Shown one piece after another: positions 10,221 through 19,490 of a DNA stretch of 64,000 nt (its first letter is position 1; every line of letters begins with the position of its first letter). A program made the position numbers and the translations under genes. The stretch comes from Symsagittifera roscoffensis (Eukaryota; Xenacoelomorpha; Acoela; Convolutidae). Below the pieces are notes generated by a model. The model was not told the DNA's origin. It saw only the letters and a list, made by a program, of their open reading frames with translations, and made no database searches. Where the stretch lies: assembly GCF_963678635.1 (NCBI RefSeq), contig NC_087062.1, positions 16,915,789 through 16,979,788 on the forward strand. Reading direction: 5' to 3'.

Positions 10221-10742
10221 GGGAGGGTTCTCATGCTTGAAGGACCGAACGCTTGAAAAATTCCAACCAATCAAAATCGCAGAGCGTTTCTATTGGCTAA
10301 ATACCTTACTCACAAAATCGAAGTCAAAATTAACAGAAAACGTATTAAATCAGTGGAAAATAATCAAAAACATTACAAATTGCGGGTTACAACCGCAAAA
10401 TATTGGCTAATTGCCGTTCTCACAAAATCGAAGTCAAAATTAACAGAAAACGTATTAAATCAGTGGAAAATTATCAAAACATTACAAATTGCGGGTTACA
10501 ACCGCAATGCTATTCAGATAATCATCAAGATTAATGAGGTCAAAGTCATAAAAAAATTTCGGTCTTGAAAACTCTGATTATTATCTAATCGGTCAATATT
10601 AACACTAATGGCCTGGATTTATTTTCTTACTTTGAGAATTTCGCGAATTACTTTGAGATTTTGAATACTCAAGTCTGATTGGCTGACAGTAAGCTAAAAT
10701 TAGTTTCAAGCATTTGGTCTTTCAAGCATGAGGGACGCCACC
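10221..10742 (-). mobile_element. MITE, ~10-bp-TSD family, copy 5
   Basis: Complete element of 522 bases in B-to-A orientation, flanked by the exact 10-base target duplication CTGATATCTG (10211-10220 and 10743-10752). It is about 100 bases longer than its relatives because it contains an internal tandem duplication of about 110 bases (10291-10400 and 10401-10505), each unit holding ACAGAAAACGTATTAAATC. Small open frames inside are by-products of the repeat. Confidence 0.92.
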
Positions 10743-10752
10743 CTGATATCTG

Positions 10753-11106
10753 TCTATTTACCTCACCATTTTAACCTAAAATTATTAGTACAAAGATTTG
10801 TTACCACAACTGTATTACCCCTTTATTTTTGTCTTCTTTAAATTTCTCTTAAGAAAAACAAGAGTCAGACTTAACTGTTGCTCTCTAAAAGTGACATTCT
10901 ACTCTAATTATCACTAAGTTTTGATCAAAAATCATTCAAAATGTTAAACTTGGTAATCAAGTTTCAAAATGTCAAAGTTATAACAAATCGTTAAATTCAA
11001 AAGTGCACATAACTTTTCTAAATAATGACATCTGGTTATTTCAACGTCATACTTTTTCATAAAAACAAACCTAAATTAACTATCTCTGAACATAAAATGA
11101 TCGAAC
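10753..11106. other. Intergenic, nothing recognised
   Basis: AT-rich DNA between two transposon insertions with no coding frame, no repeat with another part of the window, and no RNA-like structure that I can identify. Confidence 0.4.
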
Positions 11107-11251
11107 AACTAAGACAGGGGCGGATCTAGGATTTTCTCGAGGAGGGGCGGATTTTCAAAAAAAAAAATTCGAAAATTTTGTCGACCTTTTTTCTTAGGTC
11201 GACCAAATTGATTTTCTGAGCACTCCCCAAATCACTATAAATACTCCATTT

Positions 11252-11587
11252 CAGGGGCGGATTTTGGGAAGGGGCGGGGGGCGGACGCCCTTTCCTCAGG
11301 GATTCGACCCCCTGCCGACCCAAAGGGTCTCCTCTGGTACTTTTTAAGAAATCCATTTTTGGCCGAACGGCCTAAAAATTTTTCTAAAGGCGTCTTCGGC
11401 GCCAGTATATACTAACTTTGAGGGGGAGCGCTCGCCAAAAAAACGCAATTTTTTGGCAAATTTTTCCAAAAAGTGCCCAAAAACGGAAAATCTTTTTGGT
11501 CGACCTAAAAAAAAGGTTGTCAAAATTTCCGACAATTTTTTGAAAATCCGCCCCCCCCCCCTCGAGAAAATCCTAGATCCGCCCCTG
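11252..11587 (+). mobile_element. Inner hAT-type MITE
   Basis: A 336-base forward-oriented family member starting CAGGGGCGGATTTTGG and ending CCTAGATCCGCCCCTG. Flanks are CTCCATTT (left) and CTCCAAAT (right), an imperfect 8-base duplication. It sits inside the outer MITE at 11115, so it is the second layer of the nest. Confidence 0.8.
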
Positions 11588-11706
11588 CTCCAAATTTTCT
11601 GAGGCCAAAAAAGCGTTTTTAGGCACCTTTAGAAAAAATTTAGTGTCAGTCGGCCAAAAACGGATATTGTCAAAAGAGATACCCCTGCCCCGACATTTGG
11701 GTCGGC

Positions 11707-11710
11707 ATGG
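11707..11710. other. Target-site duplication of the 18.9-kb element (left)
   Basis: ATGG directly before the left LTR; the same four bases (30644-30647) directly follow the right LTR. Removing the element and one ATGG rejoins the outer hAT MITE as ...GGGTCGGC-ATGG-AGTCGAATCC, which aligns with undisturbed family members (for example the complement of 53041-53065), proving the insertion site. Confidence 0.93.
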
Positions 11711-12120
11711 TGAGTTAGGACCGATGGGTATAACTCATAGAGTAATTTCGGATAGGGTACACCGTCTGCTCGTCACGCTATCTTATTTTCGGCCGGATAG
11801 ATTCGTGCAACTTCTTAGTCTAATACCGATCCTAGTCTTACTCTTATACTATCTAGTCTCAGGTTGTTTAACTAGTCTCTGCTAGGCTCAATAGATCTAG
11901 GGTATACTGGTTTATTGCGGCTGCTGAAGTGCTCGGGAGAGTCCAACTAATTTCTAAGTTAAATTCAAATCTCTCTGGTGCTGAAATTACAAGTAACTTC
12001 AGCACTTACAAATAAGTGGGTTGTTAGTTAGATGGATCGTGATTGGTTAATATTAAATACTTTACATTGGTAAAACATTTAATTTATCCAATCATAAAAT
12101 ATAGTTTAGATCAGGTTCCA
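11711..12120 (-). repeat. 3' LTR of the 18.9-kb element
   Basis: 410 bases, aligned base by base by eye with 30234-30643 without a mismatch. Minus strand begins TGGAACCTGATC and ends CCTAACTCA. The last sense bases before it are ...CCGGATGGG, a short and weak polypurine tract. The identical LTR acts as promoter and terminator in such elements; I cannot place the transcription start or poly(A) site with confidence. Confidence 0.95.
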
Positions 12121-13738
12121 CCCATCCGGGTTTTACAGAGTTTTTTAGAACAGTTCTTCTGTAATTCAAGGATGGATGATGGACGTTGGTATTTGGTGAA
12201 CATCATAATTTTCTTCCGCTTCTTCTTTGTTAAGGAAGTTTCAGGAAGCTGGAGTTAGGGACATAAGACGTTGTGTTCTTCTTGTGACAACGACTGAGTC
12301 TCTGCAACAAAATCAATTCTGATTTCAGAATGGTTGGCTATGTCAGGTTTTTCTGTTCTTCGGGGAGAACTTCTTTTGTGTCTGATCTAGCTTGGGAATG
12401 GCGTGGAGATTGTGCGTGGAGGGGATGCCTGGTTACTCGGATCTGTACGTACACTTGGGTCATCGAGGTGGTCATTGGTCTGGTTCAATGAAGTCCTTTT
12501 CTGCGAGGTCAAGTCGTACTCTAAATCCTTTGAGTTGTGATTGTGAGTGGCATATTGATTGTAGTTGGTCATTCTCTCTCGAGTGTGGTGGGGTCGTTTT
12601 GTCTTTTGATGTTCGTCCTTGGTGTTGTATTCTGATCTATGTATTGCATCATGTGATTTTACATTTTATAAAACTTTTATTAGTTTAATATTTTTTAATT
12701 ATGATTTTAGTTAGTTGTTTTCACAAAAGCTTTTTGTTTTAGTTCGGTTATTTTGAAGAGTTACTCACACTTGAGTAGCTCTTATTAAAAATAGAGGTGT
12801 GGTCACAAAGCGTGGATGTAGCGCGGTGGGTTAGGCCGGCTATAGAGCATGCTCAGGACGTCCTTCCTGGTGGGTTAGGCCAGGAGTGGGAGTATGATTT
12901 CATGCGGTTTTTGTGAGGGGTCCTGTTATGTGACAACGTTTTATGTTGGGTTTGTTGTGGTTTTTCTTATGTCTTGTTGGTTATGTCCTTTTTCCAAAAA
13001 TCAAATTGTTTGTGGTATGGGTTTGTCTTTCGACTTTTTTGTGTTTTATTATTTCTTTCTTAGACTTTATAATAGTCTTCAAAAGAATAAATTATCCAGT
13101 TTTAAACTGGGTTAATCCGGTTTGGGTACCGTTGGTTTCCTTTTCTTAGTCATGCTGTTATTCTATGATTTGTGGTATTTAGTAAGCTGCGTTGGTTAGT
13201 TTTGTTTAGTATATGATTCCTTTCCAACCGGGTTAAAGGAAAGTTTGAAACATGTTATTATATGTTAGAGTTGTTGAGTGTGAAAACTTGAAACTGAAAT
13301 TCATTATTTTAAACAATTCTTCGTGGGCGAGCTGTGCGAGTGTGGATAGAATTTCTGTGCGAATGAATGAAAATATCAAAAGGTTAGTACTGCAATTGCA
13401 TTTTATTAATTTACTGCATAGAATTTGGAAATTTACTGCTAGTTATGGGGGAATTTTAAAATACAAATTTTCATTATAATTTGATTTACTGCTTGTGGGG
13501 AAAATTTTAGAAATGAATTTACTGCATTGGTATTAAATTTATAAATTTATAAGTGTAAGAGATTAATAGAATTTTTGAAATCTGTTCGATGAAATTTGCG
13601 ATTTTTATTTGTCTTTTGTGGTTTTTGTAGGTGATCGTCGGATGAAGGCTAAAAATCTAAAGAAAACATGAATAAAGTATGGTGAGTTTTTTAATATTTT
13701 AATTAGTTAGTAATATTCATTTAATTCATACTTACCTG
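12121..13738 (-). other. 3' non-coding region of the element
   Basis: 1.6 kb between the stop of the last ORF and the 3' LTR. No coding frame longer than about 60 codons on the sense strand is convincing. Plus-strand frames here are by-products of T/G-rich sequence. It contains a putative intron at its upstream edge and, at 12822-12885, two copies of GGTGGGTTAGGCC about 45 bases apart. This long 3' region contributes to the element's size. Confidence 0.6.
13657..13735 (-). promoter_or_regulatory. Putative 79-base intron after the last ORF
   Basis: On the sense strand the stop codon TAA is followed by CAG then GTAAGT, a perfect splice-donor consensus beginning at 13735. Downstream come a TACTAAC branch-point-like box (complement of 13706-13712) and a TTTTCTTTAG acceptor ending at 13657. 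Order and spacing are those of a small eukaryotic intron. Because the stop lies before the donor, splicing would not alter the protein unless the donor is used by a different transcript. Confidence 0.5.
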
Positions 13739-15544
13739 TTAGTCGTCGGGGAAAAAACCGTGGGGGAAGATGTCGTGAATTAGTTCTGAAGTTGTTAGTA
13801 GTTTAGCTAAGATGCGGATGATATTTTTAGTCTGAAGCAGTGGCCAAAGCAATTGAAGTGCCTTAATAGTGGTTAGTTCTTCAGTGCCAACTGCAAACTC
13901 ATAAGGTGTGTTTTGGATTAGATTATATAATTTGTGATTGAATTTAGTGTTGTGGATGAATTCTAAAATTGGGATTTCTATAGGTTGTACAAACTCGTGC
14001 GGGATAAGGAAGGGTCGGGATTCTTCGGCGTTGAAGGTCTTGGTGATGGGACAGAAGATGTACATTTGGGTTATGGGGTCATAATTACGAAGAATACCAT
14101 GAAGGTTAGTATCTTTAATGCAATATGTGAAATTTAGGAAAAATGGTGAAGTGTATTTGGAATTTATGAATTGAAAGCGATGGTGTGGTTGTCTAGAGGG
14201 TGTGTGTAGGTCAAAGTGATTTTGGATGAAGCGATAATAACTATATGTGTGGGTTTGTTTAGTGCGCAACATAATATCGTGTGAGCAGTGTAAATCTCTT
14301 TCGTGTGGTGCAAGGAAATGAAAGGTTAGTGAAAATATTTGGAAGCGTTCTTTAAAACTTTCGTATGCTTGTGTGTCTGTTAGTGCTTCTGAAATAATGT
14401 GATCAAACTTTCGGTCGAAGATGTTTAGTGTAAATATATATGGTGTCTTGATGAAAAATTTCTCGGTAATTTGTGGATTAGCGAAGCGATCGTCGTCTAA
14501 GAATTGATCTTGGTTAGCTCTGATGATGTTGTGATCGTAGTATTCGAGTGTATATTCGTTAGCTCTAGGTGCAGTGTGTGTTTTTAGTGATTTTTTATAT
14601 CCAACGTAAGTAAATTGTCTAGCGGTTAGTGGTGTAGTGAGTCGATATAGCATGTCCGTATTTCGCTCTATATCGATGTGAGTGTTAGATAAAGGTAAGC
14701 AAAGAGGGTTAGTAAAATGATAATATGAGGTCCAAGAGAGAGTGGGCATTAAAACGTATTCGTCTACAAAGTTGCGTGTTTCGTTAGTGTCGTGGGGGGT
14801 GTTTAAGGTGTATTGTGGGAATGAGGGTAAGGTGATGGCTAAAAATTCTTTTGTGTTAGTATGCTTGGGGTGGTTGATGTATTCACGGGCTGTTCCTGGT
14901 TTTGCTGGGAAAGGATGGTTGGGGAACTTTCTTTTAAAAGTGCGGTAAGCTCTATTAGTGTTGAGTGAGGATTCAGTTGATGTGGATGATGGTGCTAATG
15001 ATTCAGTATAATTTGAAGAGGGTGTAGGGGTAGGGGGGTTGGATGAATTTATTATGGAGGAGATTTGGTTTATGGTTGGGGTATTAAGGTGGTAGGGTTG
15101 TTGTTGAAGGGTAATAAAATTATCTAGCTCTGGGGAGATTCGGGGGGTGTCCGGAGAATGAGATGATTGGTCAGAATGGTATGAGGAGTAGGTTGGGGTA
15201 ACTTGAGAAGCATAAGAGGGTGTGGGAGTGATGGGGTCAGGGTTATTGGATAATATGGGTTGAAAAGGGGGTTGAGAAAAATTAGAAGAGTTATGAAAAT
15301 TATTGGATGGGGATGGTTCTGAGTCGGCAAATTCATCGGGGGTTTCAATATTCGGGTTATTGAGTTGTGAGATGGAATATAAAACTGAGGTGTGTGAATT
15401 AGTGTCGGAATTCATTCCTGATGTTACATTACTAGATGGAAAGTCGGGTGGCGGAAAAGCAAAAAGTGGTATTATTGGGATTGGAGAGGTAAGATTGGTT
15501 GGGTGGGAATTTGATCGGTGTAGTGATCCAAGTTGGCGGCTCAT
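13739..15544 (-). CDS. Accessory protein of the retroelement, function unknown (601 aa)
   Basis: A complete 601-codon frame starting with ATG; an in-frame TAG lies two codons upstream, so this is the first possible start. Residues 1-200 are low complexity, rich in Pro, Ser, Thr and Asn, and probably disordered. Residues 200-601 look globular, rich in aromatic residues and histidine, with few cysteines, and end in an acidic FPDD tail. There is no signal peptide or membrane segment, no zinc finger and no enzyme motif that I recognise. It lies 288 bases downstream of env and would need a subgenomic mRNA or reinitiation. Few Ty3/gypsy elements carry a large frame 3' of env; a spumavirus- or lentivirus-style regulatory gene is an analogy of position only. 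Confidence 0.75.
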   Translation of the reverse strand: MSRQLGSLHRSNSHPTNLTSPIPIIPLFAFPPPDFPSSNVTSGMNSDTNSHTSVLYSISQLNNPNIETPDEFADSEPSPSNNFHNSSNFSQPPFQPILSNNPDPITPTPSYASQVTPTYSSYHSDQSSHSPDTPRISPELDNFITLQQQPYHLNTPTINQISSIINSSNPPTPTPSSNYTESLAPSSTSTESSLNTNRAYRTFKRKFPNHPFPAKPGTAREYINHPKHTNTKEFLAITLPSFPQYTLNTPHDTNETRNFVDEYVLMPTLSWTSYYHFTNPLCLPLSNTHIDIERNTDMLYRLTTPLTARQFTYVGYKKSLKTHTAPRANEYTLEYYDHNIIRANQDQFLDDDRFANPQITEKFFIKTPYIFTLNIFDRKFDHIISEALTDTQAYESFKERFQIFSLTFHFLAPHERDLHCSHDIMLRTKQTHTYSYYRFIQNHFDLHTPSRQPHHRFQFINSKYTSPFFLNFTYCIKDTNLHGILRNYDPITQMYIFCPITKTFNAEESRPFLIPHEFVQPIEIPILEFIHNTKFNHKLYNLIQNTPYEFAVGTEELTTIKALQLLWPLLQTKNIIRILAKLLTTSELIHDIFPHGFFPDD

Positions 15545-15832
15545 CGTGGGCTAAAAAAATGATTATTTTGAGACTGAAAAGCGGTGGTATGGGGTTGTTC
15601 AATAATTTGTTCATAAGTATTATCATCTTGTGACTGGTGTGTCATTATATGTTGGATGGGACTTTGTGATGTGGTGAGTCGAAAATTTGGATTATGTGTG
15701 ATGGCTAAATTATGTGGCTAAATTTCGAAAATTTCGTGGGACTAGGGATAGTGGATGGTTATTTGGTAGGGCTGGTAATTGTGGTGCCGTTGGCGTTATG
15801 TCTACATTGTTATGTTCTTCGTCGTATGTATT

Positions 15833-18172
15833 TTATCGTGTTGCTATTTTTGTGTTATATTCTTTTATTTGTGCGTCTAAAAGAATTTTGTTTATAGAGG
15901 TAGAAAAGATTCCAAAAAATCCTGCAAAGAGTATGCGTGCTACACTTGCTTGTCGATTGACTTGTGTGTGTATAGCACATGTGTTGTAGATTCCTTTTAA
16001 AAGTGAGAAAAGAAATCCAATAAAGTTAAACATTGCGTATAAAATAGTCAATTTTTCTAAGATGTAGTAGGGCCATCCTAGAAAATCGAGGATCTCATTT
16101 TTGAGTGTAACAAAGCTAAAAATGTTAATTGGTGATATATCTTGGGGACGGTATTTTTCACCGTTTAGATATATATAATCTTTAATGTCTTTAAAATATC
16201 CGCTATAGTCTTGCGTGTAGATATCGGCAAATCCTGCGGTTTCTGCAAGTTTGCGTAAATTTTGGTCTATTGATTGTCTTTGTATAGTGTCCATTTGTGT
16301 TAATAATTCTTGGAATTGTTGTGTTCTAATGTGATGTTGAATATCTGATTTTGAATAGATTCCTATTGATTGTAGGTCTATATTTGGGTTTCGAGCAATA
16401 GCGCGAATGCTTTCTGGTGAAAATTTTTTGAGTGATTGCATTAATGTGGGATATGGAGTGAGAAGATAATATTTATTTTCATCAGGGTTTAGTTGTACTA
16501 CATTGTGGCTGTTTTCTGATCCACATGGGACTGCGGTATCCCAGAAATAGGTTCTTCGTGAAAGTGTATCCACGAAATGTACTTTATTCTTATAAAAGAT
16601 AGGGATTCTTTTATAACATCGTTTATTTTCAAAAACGTATAGTGGTGATACTTTTTTAGTACAAGTATAAAACCATAAGATGTTTCCTTCATAGTCTAAA
16701 AAATTTGATCTATTTCCAGATAATAAGTATCCTGCATAGGGTATTTTTAATACTGCTAGTGCAAGTGATTGTAATATTTGTGTTCGTTCTAATTCGCATA
16801 GGTGGTGTAGTGTTTCTAATTCGGAGAGTGACATTTCTTGAAAAATTCGGCTAATTGTATAATCTAGTTTCATATCTAAATGAATATCATAGTGGATATT
16901 ACCGAAATATGTAGTATTCATTAGTGATAATTCTTGTAAGCGTGTGCTTCTGGTGTCATGGGGTTTTAGATGTCCACCAGGTTGTCCGTTGCTTTTTTCA
17001 AAATTAACTGGTATATAGGATGTTCCTTCGTTTAGAGGATGACCTGTGGCATATGGGTCGATTTTTACTTTTCCAGTGGTCATGTCGAATCCTTTTTCGT
17101 ATTCAACTAATATTTCAGAGTATTGTGTTCTGTGAAGTGGATTCCTGTATTTACATGCAATTTCTGTTTCTTGATATATTTGAAAACGTGTCAATTTATT
17201 TTCTATATTGTCTATGTTTCGAAAATTAGAACTTAATTTTCGTGATGGATGGACTTGTTCATATGGAATTGATTGTATAAAATATTTTTCGTGAAATTTT
17301 ATCATACGAGCGTGTATTTTTGCTACTTGAAATGTTGTACATGTATCTTCGGGGAACCAAACAATTGTTGCTTGTGTTCTCGTTGTAGGGTCGCAATAAC
17401 CTTGATCATTTTTACAAGGTAATCGGATTCCTTGATAGATCATTGTATTATCTGATAAATCTCGTGTTAGTTGTATTTTTTCGAGTTGTATTTTCCAATC
17501 GAAAAACATTATTTCTTGGTATCCTTTATTTTTTGTGTCTGCTTTGCAGTTTGATGGGTCATTTATACCAATGTGTGGTATCCAATGTTTATCGTGTAGG
17601 TCATAGGTTAATCGTCCGTGTGCGCCGTTATACGGAAATTTTTCGTCTAGTTTTATATGTCCTTGGTGTCTTTCAAGTTGTGATTGATGTACAGAGTCTG
17701 GAAAAACTTGGAAATTAACTAACTTTCTTTGGGAGTTTTTATTTTTTGTGATGTTTAGTCTAAGTAATTCATTTTTACAATCGTCGGGATTGAGATGTAA
17801 AAGACGTTCTATATTACTTTGATAGAATGATTCATGGTCAAGTCGGTTTTTGTTTCCGTTCGAGACTTGTGAACAATGTACTTTCTTTTCGGAAAATGTT
17901 GCTGTGAATTTATAACCTGTAACTGTTGTTGCTCGGGCTTTTGAATAGAGTGTTGCTATAACATCTGTGGTTTCTATAGCTTGTGGTTCTGTTTCACATT
18001 GTGATACTTGATTTATTGCATATTTATGTAGTGTTTTTTGTTCATTTTCTTCATAATCGTAATGTGTTACTAATAAATCTTGTGGTCCTGTACGAGGAGA
18101 AGGGTTTATGTTTTGATTTGAGACTACTAGAAAAAGGAGTTGGAGAAAAATTAATAATTTTAGAATATACAT
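15833..18172 (-). CDS. Envelope-like glycoprotein (779 aa)
   Basis: Intact 779-codon frame beginning with a strong signal peptide (residues 1-18, LKLLIFLQLLFLVV). The ectodomain has paired cysteines, sequons such as NIT, NTT and NRS, a YCDPTTR...WFPEDTC segment near residues 255-275 and a CYKRIPIFYKNKVHFVDTLS segment near 517-537. Two hydrophobic stretches, about 711-730 and 745-757, are candidate membrane anchors near the C-terminus, leaving a short polar tail. No furin-type RxxR site with an adjacent fusion peptide stands out, unlike the baculovirus-F-type Env of Drosophila gypsy. The Cys-Tyr...Pro-Ile...Phe-Val-Asp...Arg pattern recalls chuvirus/gB-like class III glycoproteins, but that is a low-confidence resemblance from memory. 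The start overlaps the end of the upstream frame by 13 bases, and expression probably relies on splicing. This copy has no break. Confidence 0.8.
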   Translation of the reverse strand: MYILKLLIFLQLLFLVVSNQNINPSPRTGPQDLLVTHYDYEENEQKTLHKYAINQVSQCETEPQAIETTDVIATLYSKARATTVTGYKFTATFSEKKVHCSQVSNGNKNRLDHESFYQSNIERLLHLNPDDCKNELLRLNITKNKNSQRKLVNFQVFPDSVHQSQLERHQGHIKLDEKFPYNGAHGRLTYDLHDKHWIPHIGINDPSNCKADTKNKGYQEIMFFDWKIQLEKIQLTRDLSDNTMIYQGIRLPCKNDQGYCDPTTRTQATIVWFPEDTCTTFQVAKIHARMIKFHEKYFIQSIPYEQVHPSRKLSSNFRNIDNIENKLTRFQIYQETEIACKYRNPLHRTQYSEILVEYEKGFDMTTGKVKIDPYATGHPLNEGTSYIPVNFEKSNGQPGGHLKPHDTRSTRLQELSLMNTTYFGNIHYDIHLDMKLDYTISRIFQEMSLSELETLHHLCELERTQILQSLALAVLKIPYAGYLLSGNRSNFLDYEGNILWFYTCTKKVSPLYVFENKRCYKRIPIFYKNKVHFVDTLSRRTYFWDTAVPCGSENSHNVVQLNPDENKYYLLTPYPTLMQSLKKFSPESIRAIARNPNIDLQSIGIYSKSDIQHHIRTQQFQELLTQMDTIQRQSIDQNLRKLAETAGFADIYTQDYSGYFKDIKDYIYLNGEKYRPQDISPINIFSFVTLKNEILDFLGWPYYILEKLTILYAMFNFIGFLFSLLKGIYNTCAIHTQVNRQASVARILFAGFFGIFSTSINKILLDAQIKEYNTKIATR

Positions 18173-19296
18173 GTGTATGATAATCCTGAGTATGGATTAT
18201 AAAATGTAATGTAGCCAATTGTGTTTTTGGTATATCTGTCGTATTTGTATATTACTTCAGTAGTTATAAACGGTGGTGGTAGTGATTGAGCTGTTATGTT
18301 AGGTGGATTTAATGGGTAGGGATGTTGGGTAATATTATTTAACTTAACTGTTATTTCAAACTTTAATTGTAAACTGTTTTGTTGGAGTATTTGAATATTA
18401 TGATCACGGATATCGTTGTGAATATCTTGGCGATATTGTAATCTATTAAGTGCCCAGTTATGAAGGCGGTTACTTTCTTGATGTTGTCCAAATAGTGGTG
18501 GAGGTGCTGTAAATGTATTCCAATCTAGTCTTAAAGGAATATTTATTGATGATTGTTCTCGATATCTGGCGTCGAGATTATTTGGAAAATTTAAGTTAAA
18601 GGGTGGTGGTGAAAATTGACTTATTGATGGTGTTGATGGTAGTGATAATGTTTCTGGTAGTGATGAGGATGTTGTTGTATCCGTAGAAATATCTATGGGG
18701 TCATTGACTAAATTTGGTTCACCTTGTGTAAATGAATGTGTTGTCCAATATGGTAGTCGTGATGCCTGGTTTGGGGGGTTAAAGGGATTTTCACGTATTT
18801 GTTCAGATGTTGGTGTTGAACCTAAGTAATCTGATGGTAGGCTTGAGGTGCTACGTTGTGAAAGAAGCGTAGGGGTTTCTGGTAATATACCAATGGGGTT
18901 TTCTGGAGTGTTTTGTGATGGGGATTGAGGTATATCAAAATGAACTCGGGGAGTTTGAAGATTTCTGTTTCGTCGAGGATGTATAATTTGTCTATTTATT
19001 TCGACTGTATTTTGGTTTTGACTAGAATTTCTTATTCTACCTAGTTCTTGTGGTAGTGTTGGGTATAGGTTATATGTTGGTTTGCTTAAAGGTGCTTGTC
19101 GTTGAACTGGTTCTAGTGGTTCTGATAAACGAGCATGTCGTTCTTCAAAAGTGTATGGATTGTCTTGAAAAGAAATTCGTGTAGATGTTTGAGGATTTTG
19201 AGTATTTGAAGGTGGTGTTTGGTTATCTTGGGATGATGTCGGTGAAGACTGGTTCTGTGACTGTTGGGTAGCAATTTTTGATGGATTTTTGAATTG
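18160..19296 (-). CDS. Methionine-less 378-codon open frame overlapping env
   Basis: Reading each codon on the minus strand from 19296 (just after an in-frame TAA at 19299-19297) to the TAA at 18162-18160 gives 378 codons with no stop and no ATG at all. Composition is mucin-like or disordered: Pro, Ser, Thr, Asn and Gln rich, with many Ser-Thr-Pro clusters, and a last ~100 residues that look more ordered (IPLRLDWNTF near the start of that part, IGYITFYNPYSG at the end). Its stop lies inside the env start region. A chance open frame of this length is unlikely in 68%-AT DNA, so it is probably translated after splicing from an upstream ATG exon or from a non-AUG start. Candidate acceptors (CAACAG, then CACAG and ACCAG) lie near 19261-19249. 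It could encode a nuclear or capsid-associated accessory factor; there is no evidence for either. Confidence 0.62.
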   Translation of the reverse strand, partial: QFKNPSKIATQQSQNQSSPTSSQDNQTPPSNTQNPQTSTRISFQDNPYTFEERHARLSEPLEPVQRQAPLSKPTYNLYPTLPQELGRIRNSSQNQNTVEINRQIIHPRRNRNLQTPRVHFDIPQSPSQNTPENPIGILPETPTLLSQRSTSSLPSDYLGSTPTSEQIRENPFNPPNQASRLPYWTTHSFTQGEPNLVNDPIDISTDTTTSSSLPETLSLPSTPSISQFSPPPFNLNFPNNLDARYREQSSINIPLRLDWNTFTAPPPLFGQHQESNRLHNWALNRLQYRQDIHNDIRDHNIQILQQNSLQLKFEITVKLNNITQHPYPLNPPNITAQSLPPPFITTEVIYKYDRYTKNTIGYITFYNPYSGLSYTCIF

Positions 19297-19301
19297 TTAC
19301 T

Positions 19302-19490
19302 TTAGTGGGAAGGTTTATGTTTATTATAATATTCTTCTAAAAAAAGAATTAGAAGGATTGTTGCTAGGGCAAATGTGAGGATTGCTTTCTTTATACATTT
19401 ACATATTGTCAAAATGAGGGATGATAAGAATGCTATGAAAATTACAAACAATAAAAAAATATCGGTTCTACTGAAAATTGTTTGTATCAT
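19302..19490 (-). CDS. Small membrane-protein ORF (62 aa)
   Basis: ATG-initiated 62-codon frame. Residues 11-31 and 36-51 are strongly hydrophobic (LLFVIFIAFLSSLILTI and LTFALATILLILFL), separated by a short CKCIKK turn: a two-helix hairpin of the viroporin/p12 size class. It sits between gag-pol and the methionine-less frame and ends three bases before that frame opens, but in a different reading phase. A CAG/GTACGA donor-like site lies just upstream (intron would begin at 19514). It could be chance, since AT-rich DNA favours hydrophobic codons. Confidence 0.4.
   Translation of the reverse strand: MIQTIFSRTDIFLLFVIFIAFLSSLILTICKCIKKAILTFALATILLILFLEEYYNKHKPSH

Noticed and set aside
12822-12885. 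tRNA-like or structured RNA (repeated GGTGGGTTAGGCC)
   Set aside because: No cloverleaf arms or T-loop could be built; it is simply a short direct repeat in the element's 3' region.
19290-19310. Programmed frameshift joining the 62-codon ORF to the methionine-less frame
   Set aside because: The first frame stops at 19302 and the second has an in-frame TAA at 19299-19297, so the two never overlap.
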